Source of the DNA: Mycobacterium shinjukuense
GTDB lineage: Bacteria > Actinomycetota > Actinomycetes > Mycobacteriales > Mycobacteriaceae
Length of the DNA: 64,000 nt
Assembly (NCBI RefSeq): GCF_010730055.1
Contig: NZ_AP022575.1
Location: 1,798,001 to 1,862,000, forward strand
Direction of reading: 5' to 3'
Shown: piece after piece, positions 43,873 through 52,210 of the stretch
Numbering within the stretch: the stretch's first letter is position 1
Layout of the letters: every line of letters starts with the position of its first letter
Notes under the pieces: generated by a model
What the model saw: only the letters and a program-made list of their open reading frames with translations
Told to the model about the DNA's origin: nothing
Database searches by the model: none
Program-made: the position numbers and the translations under genes

Positions 43873-44922
43873 TCACCCCTCCGCACGCAACACGTCCAAG
43901 GCGTGCCGCAGATCCGGCGGGTAAGGGCTGACGATCTCCACCCGCCGGCCGTCGGCGGGATGCGCGAACGCCAGCGAACGTGCATGCAGCCATTGATGTT
44001 CCAGACCAAGCCTGTTCGCTAGCTTCGGGTCGGCGCCATAGACCAAGTCCCCACAGCACGGGTGACGCAGTGCCGCGAAATGCACCCGGATCTGGTGTGT
44101 CCGACCAGTTTCCAGTTGAACGTCCAACAGGCTGGCGGCGACGAAGGCCTCCAGGGTGTCGTAGTGGGTGATGCTGTGTCGGCCCTTCCTGGTGACCGCG
44201 AACTTCCACTCATGCCCGGGGTGCCGGCCGATCGGCGCGTCGATTGTTCCGCTGGACGGATCCGGATGTCCTTGCACCAGCGCGTGATACCGCTTGTCGA
44301 CCAGGCGATGCTTGAACGCCCGCTTGAGCGCCGTATAGGCGCGCTCGGAGATCGCGACCACCATCACCCCGGAGGTGCCGACGTCCAGCCGATGGACGAT
44401 GCCCTGCCGCTCGTGCACGCCGGAGGTGGTGATGCGGTACCCGGCCGCCGCCAGGCCACCCAGCACCGTGGTTCCGGTCCAGCCCACCGACGCGTGCGCC
44501 GCCACCGCGGCGGGCTTGTCGACGGCGACGATGTCGTCGTCGGAATACAGGATGGTCATGCCCTCGATCTCGACGGGGGTGTTCTCCAACGGCGCCGGCG
44601 ACTCGGGCAGCCGCACCTGCAACCAGGCACCGGATTTCAGGCGGTCGGACTTTGCCGCCTGCACGCCGTCCACTACCACCCCGCCGTCTTCGGCGATGGC
44701 CGCCGCGGCGCTGCGGGACAGTCCCAGCAGGCGCGCCAGCCCGGCGTCGACCCGCATGCCCGCCAAACCCTCCGGCACGGGCATCAGGCGATCGGTCGAC
44801 AAGCGCCGCTCTCCCCCGCCATCGGGTGGGGGTACCTCCCGCTTGTGGGGGCGTGTCCCCACCCAGTTGTGTGGGCGTGCCCCCACCGCATCGCTGCGCT
44901 CCGCATCGTCGTCGGCGGTCAT
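43873..44922 (-). CDS. rluD: RluD-type 23S rRNA pseudouridine synthase (Rv1540-like) with repeat-derived N-terminus
   Basis: A 349-residue pseudouridine synthase with an S4 RNA-binding domain (about 50-105) and a catalytic domain containing GIVHRLDVGTSG, where Asp180 is the nucleophile; ETGRTHQIRVH is the other signature. M. tuberculosis Rv1540 has 308 residues. The extra residues are N-terminal: MTADDDAERSD from a MIRU-like junction and NWVGTRPHKREVPPPDGGG from the 51-bp repeat. The ATG at 44922 overlaps the lspA stop (TGATG). An ATG at 44784 (MPVPEG) would give the family length and is the alternative start. Confidence 0.88.
   Translation of the reverse strand: MTADDDAERSDAVGARPHNWVGTRPHKREVPPPDGGGERRLSTDRLMPVPEGLAGMRVDAGLARLLGLSRSAAAAIAEDGGVVVDGVQAAKSDRLKSGAWLQVRLPESPAPLENTPVEIEGMTILYSDDDIVAVDKPAAVAAHASVGWTGTTVLGGLAAAGYRITTSGVHERQGIVHRLDVGTSGVMVVAISERAYTALKRAFKHRLVDKRYHALVQGHPDPSSGTIDAPIGRHPGHEWKFAVTRKGRHSITHYDTLEAFVAASLLDVQLETGRTHQIRVHFAALRHPCCGDLVYGADPKLANRLGLEHQWLHARSLAFAHPADGRRVEIVSPYPPDLRHALDVLRAEG
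44812..44862 (-). repeat. 51-bp dispersed repeat, copy 2, inside the rluD 5' coding region
   Basis: Matches the plus-strand copy at 39128-39178 at 45 of 51 positions when read on the minus strand. A further degenerate piece (GTGGGCGTGCCCCCAC) follows to 44886. It is in frame with rluD. Confidence 0.9.
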
Positions 44923-44924
44923 CA
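44886..44924 (-). repeat. MIRU-like element at the lspA/rluD stop-start junction
   Basis: On the minus strand the sequence runs TGATGACCGCCGACGACGAT followed by GCGGAGCGCAGCGATGCGG. This is the pattern of mycobacterial interspersed repetitive units that join genes through an overlapping stop and start and encode MTADDDAERSD. It appears as a single, 3'-truncated unit running into the 51-bp repeat. Confidence 0.75.
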
Positions 44925-45512
44925 GCGTTGGTCGGCCTTGCGCCGACCCACCGTGTCGAAATCGAAGCCGAACATGGACAGCACGACAAGCAGGACAGCG
45001 CCGCCAACCACGGACGGATCGGCCACGTTGAACACCGGCCACCAACCGACCGACAAGAAGTCCACCACGTGCCCGCGCAGCGGCCCCGGCGCCCGGAAGA
45101 AACGATCGACCAGGTTGCCCAGCGCGCCGCCCAGGATCATCCCGAGCCCCAGGGCCCACCAGGGTGACACCAGCCGACGTCCCATCCAGACGATGCCGGC
45201 CACCACGGCCGTGGCGATCAGCGTCAACACCCAGGTGTAGCCGGTCGCCATCGAGAACGCGGCCCCCGAATTACGCACCAAAGTCCAGGTCACCGTGTCG
45301 CCGATGATCGACACCGGCTGGCCAGGGGGCAGCAGCTTGACGGCCAACACCTTGGTGACCACGTCGAGCGCCAGCACAAACGCCGCGACCGACAGCAGCA
45401 GCCGCAGCCGCCTCGGGGGTGCCGGTGGCCCGTCAGCTTCGGGTTCCGCGGCCTCGCCGGCATCGCCGGCCGACGTCAGGGGATCAGCAGATCCGGTTGG
45501 TTCGTCAGACAC
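44922..45512 (-). CDS. lspA: Lipoprotein signal peptidase
   Basis: A 196-residue aspartic membrane protease that cleaves prolipoprotein signal peptides. An acidic, Pro-rich cytoplasmic N-terminus (about 40 residues) precedes four helices. The catalytic Asp pair lies in GNLVDRFF and VFNVADPSVVGG; LVRNSGAAFS is conserved. The GTG at 45512 follows GGGAGC. The gene is coupled to rluD by the TGATG overlap and is divergent from ansA. M. tuberculosis LspA has 202 residues, with a different C-terminal tail. Confidence 0.93.
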   Translation of the reverse strand: MSDEPTGSADPLTSAGDAGEAAEPEADGPPAPPRRLRLLLSVAAFVLALDVVTKVLAVKLLPPGQPVSIIGDTVTWTLVRNSGAAFSMATGYTWVLTLIATAVVAGIVWMGRRLVSPWWALGLGMILGGALGNLVDRFFRAPGPLRGHVVDFLSVGWWPVFNVADPSVVGGAVLLVVLSMFGFDFDTVGRRKADQR

Positions 45513-45587
45513 GCTCCCATCATCCCTCAGCGGCAACGGCACCCCCGCACACGGCCGCGCGGGCAGCACATGCGAGATGATCCGATC

Positions 45588-46538
45588 ATGGGCCGGCTCA
45601 CCGTCATTGCCACCGGAGGGACGATAGCGACCAGCACCGGCGCCGACGGGGTGCGCCGGCCGACCCGCCGCGGCGCGGACCTGACCGCCGGCCTCGACGG
45701 CGATCACGCCGTCGACGTCATCGACCTGATGGCCGTCGACAGCTCACAGCTGACGCCGGCCGATTGGGATCGGATGCGCGACGCGGTGCAGACGGCGATT
45801 GGTGACGGCGCCGAGGGCGTGGTCGTGCTGCACGGCACCGACACGATGGAGGAGAGCGCGCTGTGGCTCGACCTCACCTACCGGGGCACCGCCCCGGTCG
45901 TGCTGACTGGGGCCATGCGCAGCGCCGACGCCCCCGACACCGACGGTCCGGCCAACATTCGCGACGCCTTGGCGGTGGCGGCCAGCCCGGCGGCCCGTGA
46001 CCTTGGTGTTCTGCTGTGTTTCGCGGGGCGGGTGTTGCAGCCGTTGGGCCTGCGCAAGGTGGCCACCGACGACCTGAGCGGCTTCGCTGGGGAGCTGCTC
46101 GGCAGCGTCACGGACTGGAGGGCACCGGGTGTGACGATGACACGCCCCAAGTCGCGGCCGTATCTCGGCGACCTGCGCGCCGCCGAGGCGCCGCGGGTCG
46201 ACATCGTCGCGGCCTACCTGGGCAGTGACACGGTGGCCCTGGACGCCTGCGTGGCCGCCGGCGCCCGGGCGGTGGTCCTCGAGGCGCTGGGCTCGGGCAA
46301 CGCCGGTGCGGCGGTGGTCGACGGCGTGCGCCGGCATTGCCGCAACGGCGTCGTGATCGCCGTATCGACCCGAGTGGCCGGTGGACGGGTCGGCGCGAGC
46401 TACGGCCCGGGGCGCGATCTCGTGGACGCCGGCGCCGTGATGGTGCCGCGGCTGCCCCCGTCGCAGACCCGGGTGCTGCTGATGGCCGCGCTGGCGGCCA
46501 AGCTACCCGCAGCCGAGGTCATCGCCCGCTGGGGCTGA
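45588..46538 (+). CDS. ansA: L-asparaginase
   Basis: A 316-residue type I/II L-asparaginase that hydrolyses asparagine to aspartate and ammonia, linked in M. tuberculosis to nitrogen supply and acid resistance. The nucleophilic Thr is Thr12 in TGGTIATS; the second catalytic motif is LHGTDTMEE. GAMRSADAPDTDGPANIRDA and VLEALGSGNAG are conserved. The ATG at 45588 aligns with the M. tuberculosis start; ATG 45570 is possible. The 3' end overlaps the convergent dinX by 36 bp. Confidence 0.92.
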   Translation: MGRLTVIATGGTIATSTGADGVRRPTRRGADLTAGLDGDHAVDVIDLMAVDSSQLTPADWDRMRDAVQTAIGDGAEGVVVLHGTDTMEESALWLDLTYRGTAPVVLTGAMRSADAPDTDGPANIRDALAVAASPAARDLGVLLCFAGRVLQPLGLRKVATDDLSGFAGELLGSVTDWRAPGVTMTRPKSRPYLGDLRAAEAPRVDIVAAYLGSDTVALDACVAAGARAVVLEALGSGNAGAAVVDGVRRHCRNGVVIAVSTRVAGGRVGASYGPGRDLVDAGAVMVPRLPPSQTRVLLMAALAAKLPAAEVIARWG

Positions 46539-47897
46539 GGCTTCGGTGGACTCCTCCACCCGCAGCCGACCGACGTAATCGGGCCAGTCCAGGCTGTCGA
46601 CCGGGTTGGCGGTCGTGAGGTCGCGTGTATCGATGGCGAACGTCCGGGCCGACCCGGGGCCCGAACCGCGGGTTTCGAACCGGACCGTGACCACGCCGTG
46701 GCCCGCCCCCTGCACCCAGCCGTGCCCGAACTCGCGGTGGGCGACGTCGTCGCCGACCCGCCACGACAACGGGTCCTCAGCCACCTTGTCCGTCAGCGGA
46801 TGGGCCTCTTCCGAGGTCCTCGAAACCAGCTCCAGATCCGGAAACAGCGATTCTTGGCGCACGTCGCGCAGGCCCGAAAACCCAACCCCTAGAAGGCGAA
46901 TAGGCCCGATCCGAACGGGATCCAGCAGTAGCCGCCGGGCCACCGCCACCAACGCGGCGGCCTCGGCCGTCGCGTAGGGCAAGGTCGCTGACCGGGTCAG
47001 CGTGCTCATGTCGGATTTCTTCAGCTTCACGGTGACGGTGCGGGCACCGCGGCCGTCGCGCAGCAGGCGTTGGTGAGCGTGCTCGGCGATGGGCTCGATC
47101 GCCGCGCGCAGCTGATCCAAGGTGGTCAGGTCGACGGCGAAGGTGGACTCGGCGCTGATTTGCTTGGCTTCGGCACGTTCGGCGACGGGGCGGTCGTCGA
47201 CACCGCGGGCCAGCCGGTGCAGCGCGGGCCCAACGGTCGGGCCCAGGATGTTGGCCGCCTCGGCGTCGGTCAACGCGGCCAGCTGCCCGATCGTCTCGAT
47301 GCCGAGTCGATGCAGCTTCTCCTCGGCGACCGGACCGATGCCCCACAGCCGCCGCACCGGTAACGCGCCGAGCAACGCCTGTTCGTCGGCACGGCGGACC
47401 ACTCGAATCCCGTCGGGCTTGGCCAGGCCGGAGGCTATCTTGGCGATCTGCTTGCCCGAGCCCGCACCGACCGACGCGATCAGACCCGTCTCCTCGCGCA
47501 CCCGTCGCCGTAACTCTTCGCAGAACGTCTCGACGTCCTCGGCCGCCGCCCCGGCAAGGTACGGCGGCTCGCCGAACGCCTCGTCGAAGGACAGCTGCTC
47601 GACCACGGGCACCAGGCTGCGCACGGTGTCGAAGACCCGACGGCTGGCCACCCCGTAGACCACTCCGCGTGGCGGCAGCACCACCGCGGTCACACCGACC
47701 AGCCGGCGGGCCTGATGCATCGGCATGGCCGAGCGGGCACCGAACACCCGCGCTTCATAGCTCGCCCCGGCCACCACACCACGGCCGCCCAGCCCGCCGA
47801 CCAGCACCGGCCGGCCCCGTAGGGTCGGCCGGGTCAGCTGTTCGACGGAGGCGAAGAACCCGTCCATGTCCAGGTGCAGCACCCAGCGCGACTCCAC
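46503..47897 (-). CDS. dinX: Y-family DNA polymerase IV (DinX/DinB1-like)
   Basis: A 464-residue translesion polymerase. Catalytic carboxylates: Asp10 (HLDMDGFFAS), and Asp105 with Glu106 (LSFDEAFGE). The helix-hairpin-helix region is LPVRRLWGIGPVAEEKLHRLGI. QESLF near residue 368 resembles a beta-clamp binding motif, and a C-terminal extension of about 80 residues (WRVGDDVAHREFGHGWVQG) follows. GTG 47897 gives the family length; ATG 47942 would add 15 residues. M. tuberculosis has Ala where this protein has Gly13 (DMDAFF). Confidence 0.92.
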   Translation of the reverse strand: MESRWVLHLDMDGFFASVEQLTRPTLRGRPVLVGGLGGRGVVAGASYEARVFGARSAMPMHQARRLVGVTAVVLPPRGVVYGVASRRVFDTVRSLVPVVEQLSFDEAFGEPPYLAGAAAEDVETFCEELRRRVREETGLIASVGAGSGKQIAKIASGLAKPDGIRVVRRADEQALLGALPVRRLWGIGPVAEEKLHRLGIETIGQLAALTDAEAANILGPTVGPALHRLARGVDDRPVAERAEAKQISAESTFAVDLTTLDQLRAAIEPIAEHAHQRLLRDGRGARTVTVKLKKSDMSTLTRSATLPYATAEAAALVAVARRLLLDPVRIGPIRLLGVGFSGLRDVRQESLFPDLELVSRTSEEAHPLTDKVAEDPLSWRVGDDVAHREFGHGWVQGAGHGVVTVRFETRGSGPGSARTFAIDTRDLTTANPVDSLDWPDYVGRLRVEESTEASAPAGDDLGCG

Positions 47898-47927
47898 ACC
47901 CGTTGATGCTATTTCTGGGTGTCGGGC

Positions 47928-47933
47928 TAACGT
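47928..47933 (+). promoter_or_regulatory. -10 element for a leaderless methyltransferase mRNA
   Basis: TAACGT fits TANNNT and ends 7 bp before the ATG at 47941, with no Shine-Dalgarno between. A leaderless transcript starting at the ATG is inferred. Confidence 0.45.
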
Positions 47934-47940
47934 CTTTGCC

Positions 47941-48513
47941 ATGGCGATGAACCTCGTGCACCGGTTGTGCTGCAGCTCGAACCGCTGGGCGAGGCAGGTC
48001 GAGGCCCAGGTGTTGCCATGGGTGCTCGCCGATGTGCAGTTGGGCGACAACACGCTCGAGATCGGACCGGGATACGGCGCATTTCTGCGGGTCCTGATCG
48101 ACAAGACAGCGAAGCTCACCGCGGTCGAGATCGATTCGCCGATGGCTCAGCGGCTGCAGCGGCTCTACGGAGACCGGGCTCGCATCATCCTCGGCGACGG
48201 CACCGACACCGGGTTGCCGGCCGGGGAGTTCAGCTCGGTGGTGTCCTTCACGATGCTGCACCACGTCCCGACCGCGGACCTGCAAGACCGCCTGTTCGCC
48301 GAGGCCTTCCGGGTGCTCCGCCCCGGCGGTGTCTTCGCCGGCAGCGACGGCGTGCCGTCGTTGCTGTTCGGCCTTTTGCACTTCCGCGACACCTACACCC
48401 CCGTTGCACCCCAGACCCTGCCGGATCGCTTGCGGGCAACGGGATTTCGCGACGTTCACGTCGAAGTCCGCGCCGGCAGGCAGCGCTGGCGCGCGGTGAA
48501 ACCGCGACCCTAA
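47941..48513 (+). CDS. Class I SAM-dependent methyltransferase (island gene)
   Basis: A 190-residue methyltransferase. Motif I is LEIGPGYGAFL (about 40-50), motif II ends in TAVEIDSP, and FTMLHHVPTADLQDRLFAEAFRVLRPGGVFAGSD covers motifs IV to V. The fold is of the UbiE/small-molecule type and the substrate is unknown. ATG 47941 is preferred because of the -10 at 47928; ATG 47947 is also possible. It is divergent from dinX and convergent with the epimerase. First gene of the island between dinX and ileS. Confidence 0.85.
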   Translation: MAMNLVHRLCCSSNRWARQVEAQVLPWVLADVQLGDNTLEIGPGYGAFLRVLIDKTAKLTAVEIDSPMAQRLQRLYGDRARIILGDGTDTGLPAGEFSSVVSFTMLHHVPTADLQDRLFAEAFRVLRPGGVFAGSDGVPSLLFGLLHFRDTYTPVAPQTLPDRLRATGFRDVHVEVRAGRQRWRAVKPRP

Positions 48514-48532
48514 GCGAAGCCCTTTCCGGGTG

Positions 48533-49492
48533 CTAATTGCCGCTGTCAGCCAGTTGTTGCGGCTGCGCTATCGCCCATTCGATGTATCGGTCGATTCCCT
48601 CCCAAATACCGACGCGCGGGTCAAATCCTATGCTTTTGGCCAACGAAATATCCGCAGGATATCGAGAAACCTCCCCCGGACGTGGCTGACCCTGGGTGAC
48701 TCGGGTGTGGAATCTCTGTGCAATATATTCCGCGATATCCCGCACGCTGGTATTGGTTCCGCTCGCAAAGTTGATTGCCCGGCCCTTGAGGCTTGGCACC
48801 GCCAGCACCAGCCGGTATGCCCGGACAATATCGCTCACATGGAGATAGTCTCTGGTTGCGATTCCCTCACCGAAGACCGTCAGGTCTTCCCCGGCCAGAG
48901 CTTGCCGCACGAGTCGAGGAATTAACGCACCGAATGTTCCGCTTTTCTGGCGCTCGCCGAAAATGTTGAAGGGCCGAACGATGGTGATATCCATATCGTA
49001 GGAACGGTAGTACGAGTAGCAGAGCCTGTCCGCCGCCGCTTTCGACGCCCCGTACGGGCTGTTCGGCCTCATCTCGGCCGTTTCGTCGAGAAGCGCGTCT
49101 GGGCCGAGGTCATGCCCATCGCCGTACACCTCGCAGGTCGATGCGTAGATCACTCGAGATTGGTGTCGGCGCGCCGCCTCCAGCACGTTGTAGGTGCCCA
49201 TGACATTCGTGTCGAGGAAACTCTTCGGATCGTGCAGTGACCTGTCGACGTTGACGTTCGCCGCCAGGTGGAAGACAACATCGTGATCACGCACCGTTTT
49301 ACTGGTCAGCTCGGGGTCGGTGATGGAGCCGAAGACGATGTCGGCGCGCTCATTCTCCGCGAAAATCCGGGTGTTTCGTTTGGCCGCAATCGAGAGCGTA
49401 TTGAGCACGGTCACGTGATGTCCCATCGCGAGCAGGGCCTCCGAAAGGTGGCTTCCCTGGAAACCCGCACCGCCAGTCACAAGTATTCTCAC
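48533..49492 (-). CDS. NAD-dependent sugar-nucleotide epimerase/dehydratase
   Basis: A 319-residue extended SDR acting on NDP-sugars. The NAD motif is TGGAGFQGSH (about 6-15), the catalytic Tyr-Lys pair lies in SPYGASKAAADRL, and VIYASTCEVYGDG and VRPFNIFGERQ are typical of UDP-glucose 4-epimerases and GDP/dTDP-sugar dehydratases. TRDYLHVSDIVRAY is the substrate loop. The exact sugar cannot be told. Codon third positions are less GC-rich than in neighbouring genes (for example ATA, AAT and TAT codons near 48630-48780), which suggests horizontal acquisition. Divergent from the IS-split gene. Confidence 0.85.
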   Translation of the reverse strand: MRILVTGGAGFQGSHLSEALLAMGHHVTVLNTLSIAAKRNTRIFAENERADIVFGSITDPELTSKTVRDHDVVFHLAANVNVDRSLHDPKSFLDTNVMGTYNVLEAARRHQSRVIYASTCEVYGDGHDLGPDALLDETAEMRPNSPYGASKAAADRLCYSYYRSYDMDITIVRPFNIFGERQKSGTFGALIPRLVRQALAGEDLTVFGEGIATRDYLHVSDIVRAYRLVLAVPSLKGRAINFASGTNTSVRDIAEYIAQRFHTRVTQGQPRPGEVSRYPADISLAKSIGFDPRVGIWEGIDRYIEWAIAQPQQLADSGN

Positions 49493-49731
49493 CGCACGAT
49501 GCTCCCCGTCGCTTTCATCGGATCTCGCGGCTCACACCTTACTGCTCGGCAACGGCGGGCGTTCACGAGCCAAAGCGGGCCGACGGCAGCGCAGTGGTCC
49601 GTGGATGTGATAGGTAGACTACGGGCCAAACAACCTGCAACTGCCGCATTTTCAGGCGGGTGTGCCCACGCACGGGGCGCGCCGCAACGACAAGGAAAGC
49701 AACGTGTGTGCGTCCAACACCGGGTCCGCTG

Positions 49732-51173
49732 CTTGGACTCAAGTGATCGTTGCAACACCTGACCTTGGAGGTGCTGCATGGATTACGAGATGGGGTTTCG
49801 GGGTACTGGTGTCCATCTGGATGCTGAGTCGGCCGGGTTGGTACGGGAGAGGTTCTGGGCGGCGCTAGGGTCGGGGCTCTCGCCGACGTCGGCGGCCACG
49901 GTTGCCGGTGTTGCTGGCGCGACAGGCCGCAAGTGGGCCAAAAGCGCCGGGTATCAAACCGACAAAGGGCACTTCGGCACCCGGTACTCCCAACAGGTCA
50001 AAGACGCGTTTTGGGTCGCGCTGCACGCGGGTGCGACGCCGACGCAGGCGGCGGTGTTAGCTGGCGTGTCGGAACACACCGCGCGGCGCTGGGTCGATCA
50101 GGCTGGCTATGTGCCAAGAACACCTATTGCCGCTGTTCAAGAGCCTGTGGTCGTGTCGCGGGCGATGTCGTTTGTCGAACGCTGCCGTCTAGAAGAGCTG
50201 TTTGTGTCGGGGTATTCGCAAGCCGACGCCGCCCGCCTGCTGGGCCGGTCTCGCTCGACGATCAGCCGGGAGGTGCGTCGAGGAATGACCGGCTGTGGTT
50301 ATCGCGCCGGGTTCGCCCAGGACGCCGTCGAAGCGGCCCGAGCGCGGCCCAAGGGGCGCAAGCTGGAGTCCAATCCGGCGCTGCTGGCCGAGGTTGTGCG
50401 ACGCTTGGAAAAGCGGCACAGCCCTGAGCAGATCGCGGCCCGGCTGCGCGAAGACTTTCCCGACAATCCGGAGATGTGGGTGTCTCACGAGACGATCTAC
50501 CAGGCCCTGTACGTGCAGCCCCGCGGAGAACTGGCCCGCCAGGTCAAAGCTGCGCTACGCACCGGACGCATCAAACGAAAACAGCAGGGCCGCAACCCGG
50601 TTGAGAGACGTAGCCGGTTCAAGGACGGAATGATCAACATCAGTGAGCGGCCGGCCGAGGCCGACGACCGCGCCATCCCCGGACACTGGGAAGGCGATCT
50701 GATCATCGGCAAAGACCAGGCCTCCCAGATCGGCACCCTGGTCGAGCGCACCACCGGATTCGTGATCCTGCTGCACCTGCCCGAGGATCGCACCGCAGCC
50801 ACCGTCGCCGAAGCGATGACCGCCAAAATCCCCGAGATCCCCGACGTGCTGCGCCTGTCGCTGACCTGGGATCAAGGCAGCGAGATGGCCCTGCACACCA
50901 AGATCACCGAGGCCACCGGGTTGCCGATCTACTTTTGCGACCCACACAGCCCCTGGCAACGCGGCACCAACGAGAACACCAACGGCCTGCTTCGCCAGTA
51001 CTTCCCCAAAGGCACCGACCTGTCCTTCCACGGACCTGGGATCCTTGACAACGTCGCCGCCGAACTCAACGCCCGTCCCCGCAAGCGCCTCGGCTGGCGT
51101 ACCCCCGCCGAAGAACTCCACCGACTACTGTCAGACCCGTCCACTTTTGTTGCAGCGACCGCCTGAATCCAAG
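49732..51173 (+). mobile_element. IS30-family insertion sequence, complete
   Basis: A 1442-bp element with 26-bp imperfect terminal inverted repeats. The left end begins CTTGGACTCAAGTGATCGTT (49732 onward); the right end is its complement with five transitions (51148-51173). The flanking trinucleotide CTG occurs at 49729-49731 and 51174-51176, a 3-bp target duplication typical of IS30 elements. One transposase gene fills it. Excision in silico restores a reading frame, which confirms the ends. Confidence 0.93.
49778..51166 (+). CDS. IS30-family transposase
   Basis: A 462-residue DDE transposase. Two N-terminal helix-turn-helix units (about 25-60 and 75-110) and the IS30-type HTH (SGYSQADAARLLGRSRSTISREVRRG) bind the ends. 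The catalytic triad is Asp307 (GHWEGDLIIG), Asp365 (LTWDQGSEM) and Glu399 (QRGTNENTNGLLRQYFPKG). TTGGAGG precedes the ATG. The frame is intact, so the element may be active. Confidence 0.95.
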   Translation: MDYEMGFRGTGVHLDAESAGLVRERFWAALGSGLSPTSAATVAGVAGATGRKWAKSAGYQTDKGHFGTRYSQQVKDAFWVALHAGATPTQAAVLAGVSEHTARRWVDQAGYVPRTPIAAVQEPVVVSRAMSFVERCRLEELFVSGYSQADAARLLGRSRSTISREVRRGMTGCGYRAGFAQDAVEAARARPKGRKLESNPALLAEVVRRLEKRHSPEQIAARLREDFPDNPEMWVSHETIYQALYVQPRGELARQVKAALRTGRIKRKQQGRNPVERRSRFKDGMINISERPAEADDRAIPGHWEGDLIIGKDQASQIGTLVERTTGFVILLHLPEDRTAATVAEAMTAKIPEIPDVLRLSLTWDQGSEMALHTKITEATGLPIYFCDPHSPWQRGTNENTNGLLRQYFPKGTDLSFHGPGILDNVAAELNARPRKRLGWRTPAEELHRLLSDPSTFVAATA

Positions 51174-52210
51174 CTGCCGTCGACCGGTTCGGTGCCCGCT
51201 GCGCGACCGAAATCCGCCAGCAGGTTGCCGCGTGGTGCGCACATCCAGCCCTGTCCGAGCTGGTCGGCATGTTCGGCGGCGCCATGCCGCGCGGACCCAG
51301 CCTCGCCTCGCGGCTGACGCTGCTGGACGAGTTCAGCGCCGTGTGGGATTACCGGGGCCGGGCACGATCCGGCGCTGCCGGCCCGGTGCACAGCCAGGAC
51401 GCGGCCGGAGCGGCCAGGTGGCTGATTCCGCGCCTGAACCTGCCGGCCGCCCGGCTGGAGAAGATCACCACGCTGGCCGGTGAACTCGGCCTCACCGACG
51501 AATCCCGTCCGGCGGGAACGGATTTCGATCACATGCTGGTGATCGGCGGGGGGCGCTACACCAACCTGCTGCGGGTCCGCTACGCCCGCGAGATGGCGGC
51601 TGGCCGGCGTGTCGGTCACCTGGTGCTGGCCGCCGCGTCGCGACGGCTGCTGGACTCCGAACAGGACGCGGTCGCCGCATGCGCTTCCGGGGCCCGCACC
51701 GAATTCGACCTGCTGGTGGCGGCCGCGGGCGACGCGTTGGGGCTGGACATCCGGGACGTGGCCAAGCACGCGCGCCAACGAGTCGACCGGCCCCAACGCG
51801 ACCGGACGGTGTGGCGTTTCCCGTCTAACAGCAACGATCTTGGCGTGCCGATCACCCTGCTCGAGACGCCGTCGCCAGATCCGGACAACCGTCGGGCCAA
51901 TTCCGGGGACAGCTACACCTTCGCCGCGCGGACGGCGGGCATGCACCGATCGACGTGTCTGCTGGTGACCGGTCAGCCGGTGGTCCGCTACCTCCACTTC
52001 GAGGCCTTGCGAACCCTGACGCTGCCATTGGGAATTCGCGTGGAGTCGGCGGGCTTCGGCGTGGACCGATACAACAGGCTCACCGAGACAGACCAGCGGC
52101 ACCCGGCCAAGCTGCTGCAGGAGGTCCGCTCGACGATCCGATCCGCCCGGGCGCTGATCGAGCGGATCGAGGGCGTGGCATGCCGCGGTTAGGTCGCGGG
52201 CGGGTGCCCG

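Larger units (their letters stand above)
49662..52192 (+). pseudogene. DUF218/YdcF-like gene interrupted by the IS30 element
   Basis: Removing the IS (49732-51173) and one copy of the 3-bp CTG duplication joins 49662-49731 to 51177-52192 in one frame. The joined frame gives an uninterrupted protein of about 361 residues starting VPTHGARRNDKESNVCASN and reading on through NTGSAAVDRFGARC at the junction. The body has DHMLVIGGGRYTNLLRVRYA, a later ITLLETPSPDPDNRR segment and CLLVTGQPVVRYLHFEAL, in the order of DUF218 (YdcF/ElyC) proteins, which act at the envelope. The family call is tentative. The 3' part remains open from an ATG at 51269 and might still make a truncated protein. Confidence 0.8.

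Noticed and set aside
49489..49779. 96-codon minus-strand ORF upstream of the epimerase
   Set aside because: It spans the left end of the IS and the 5' part of the interrupted gene, so it is a product of the insertion.
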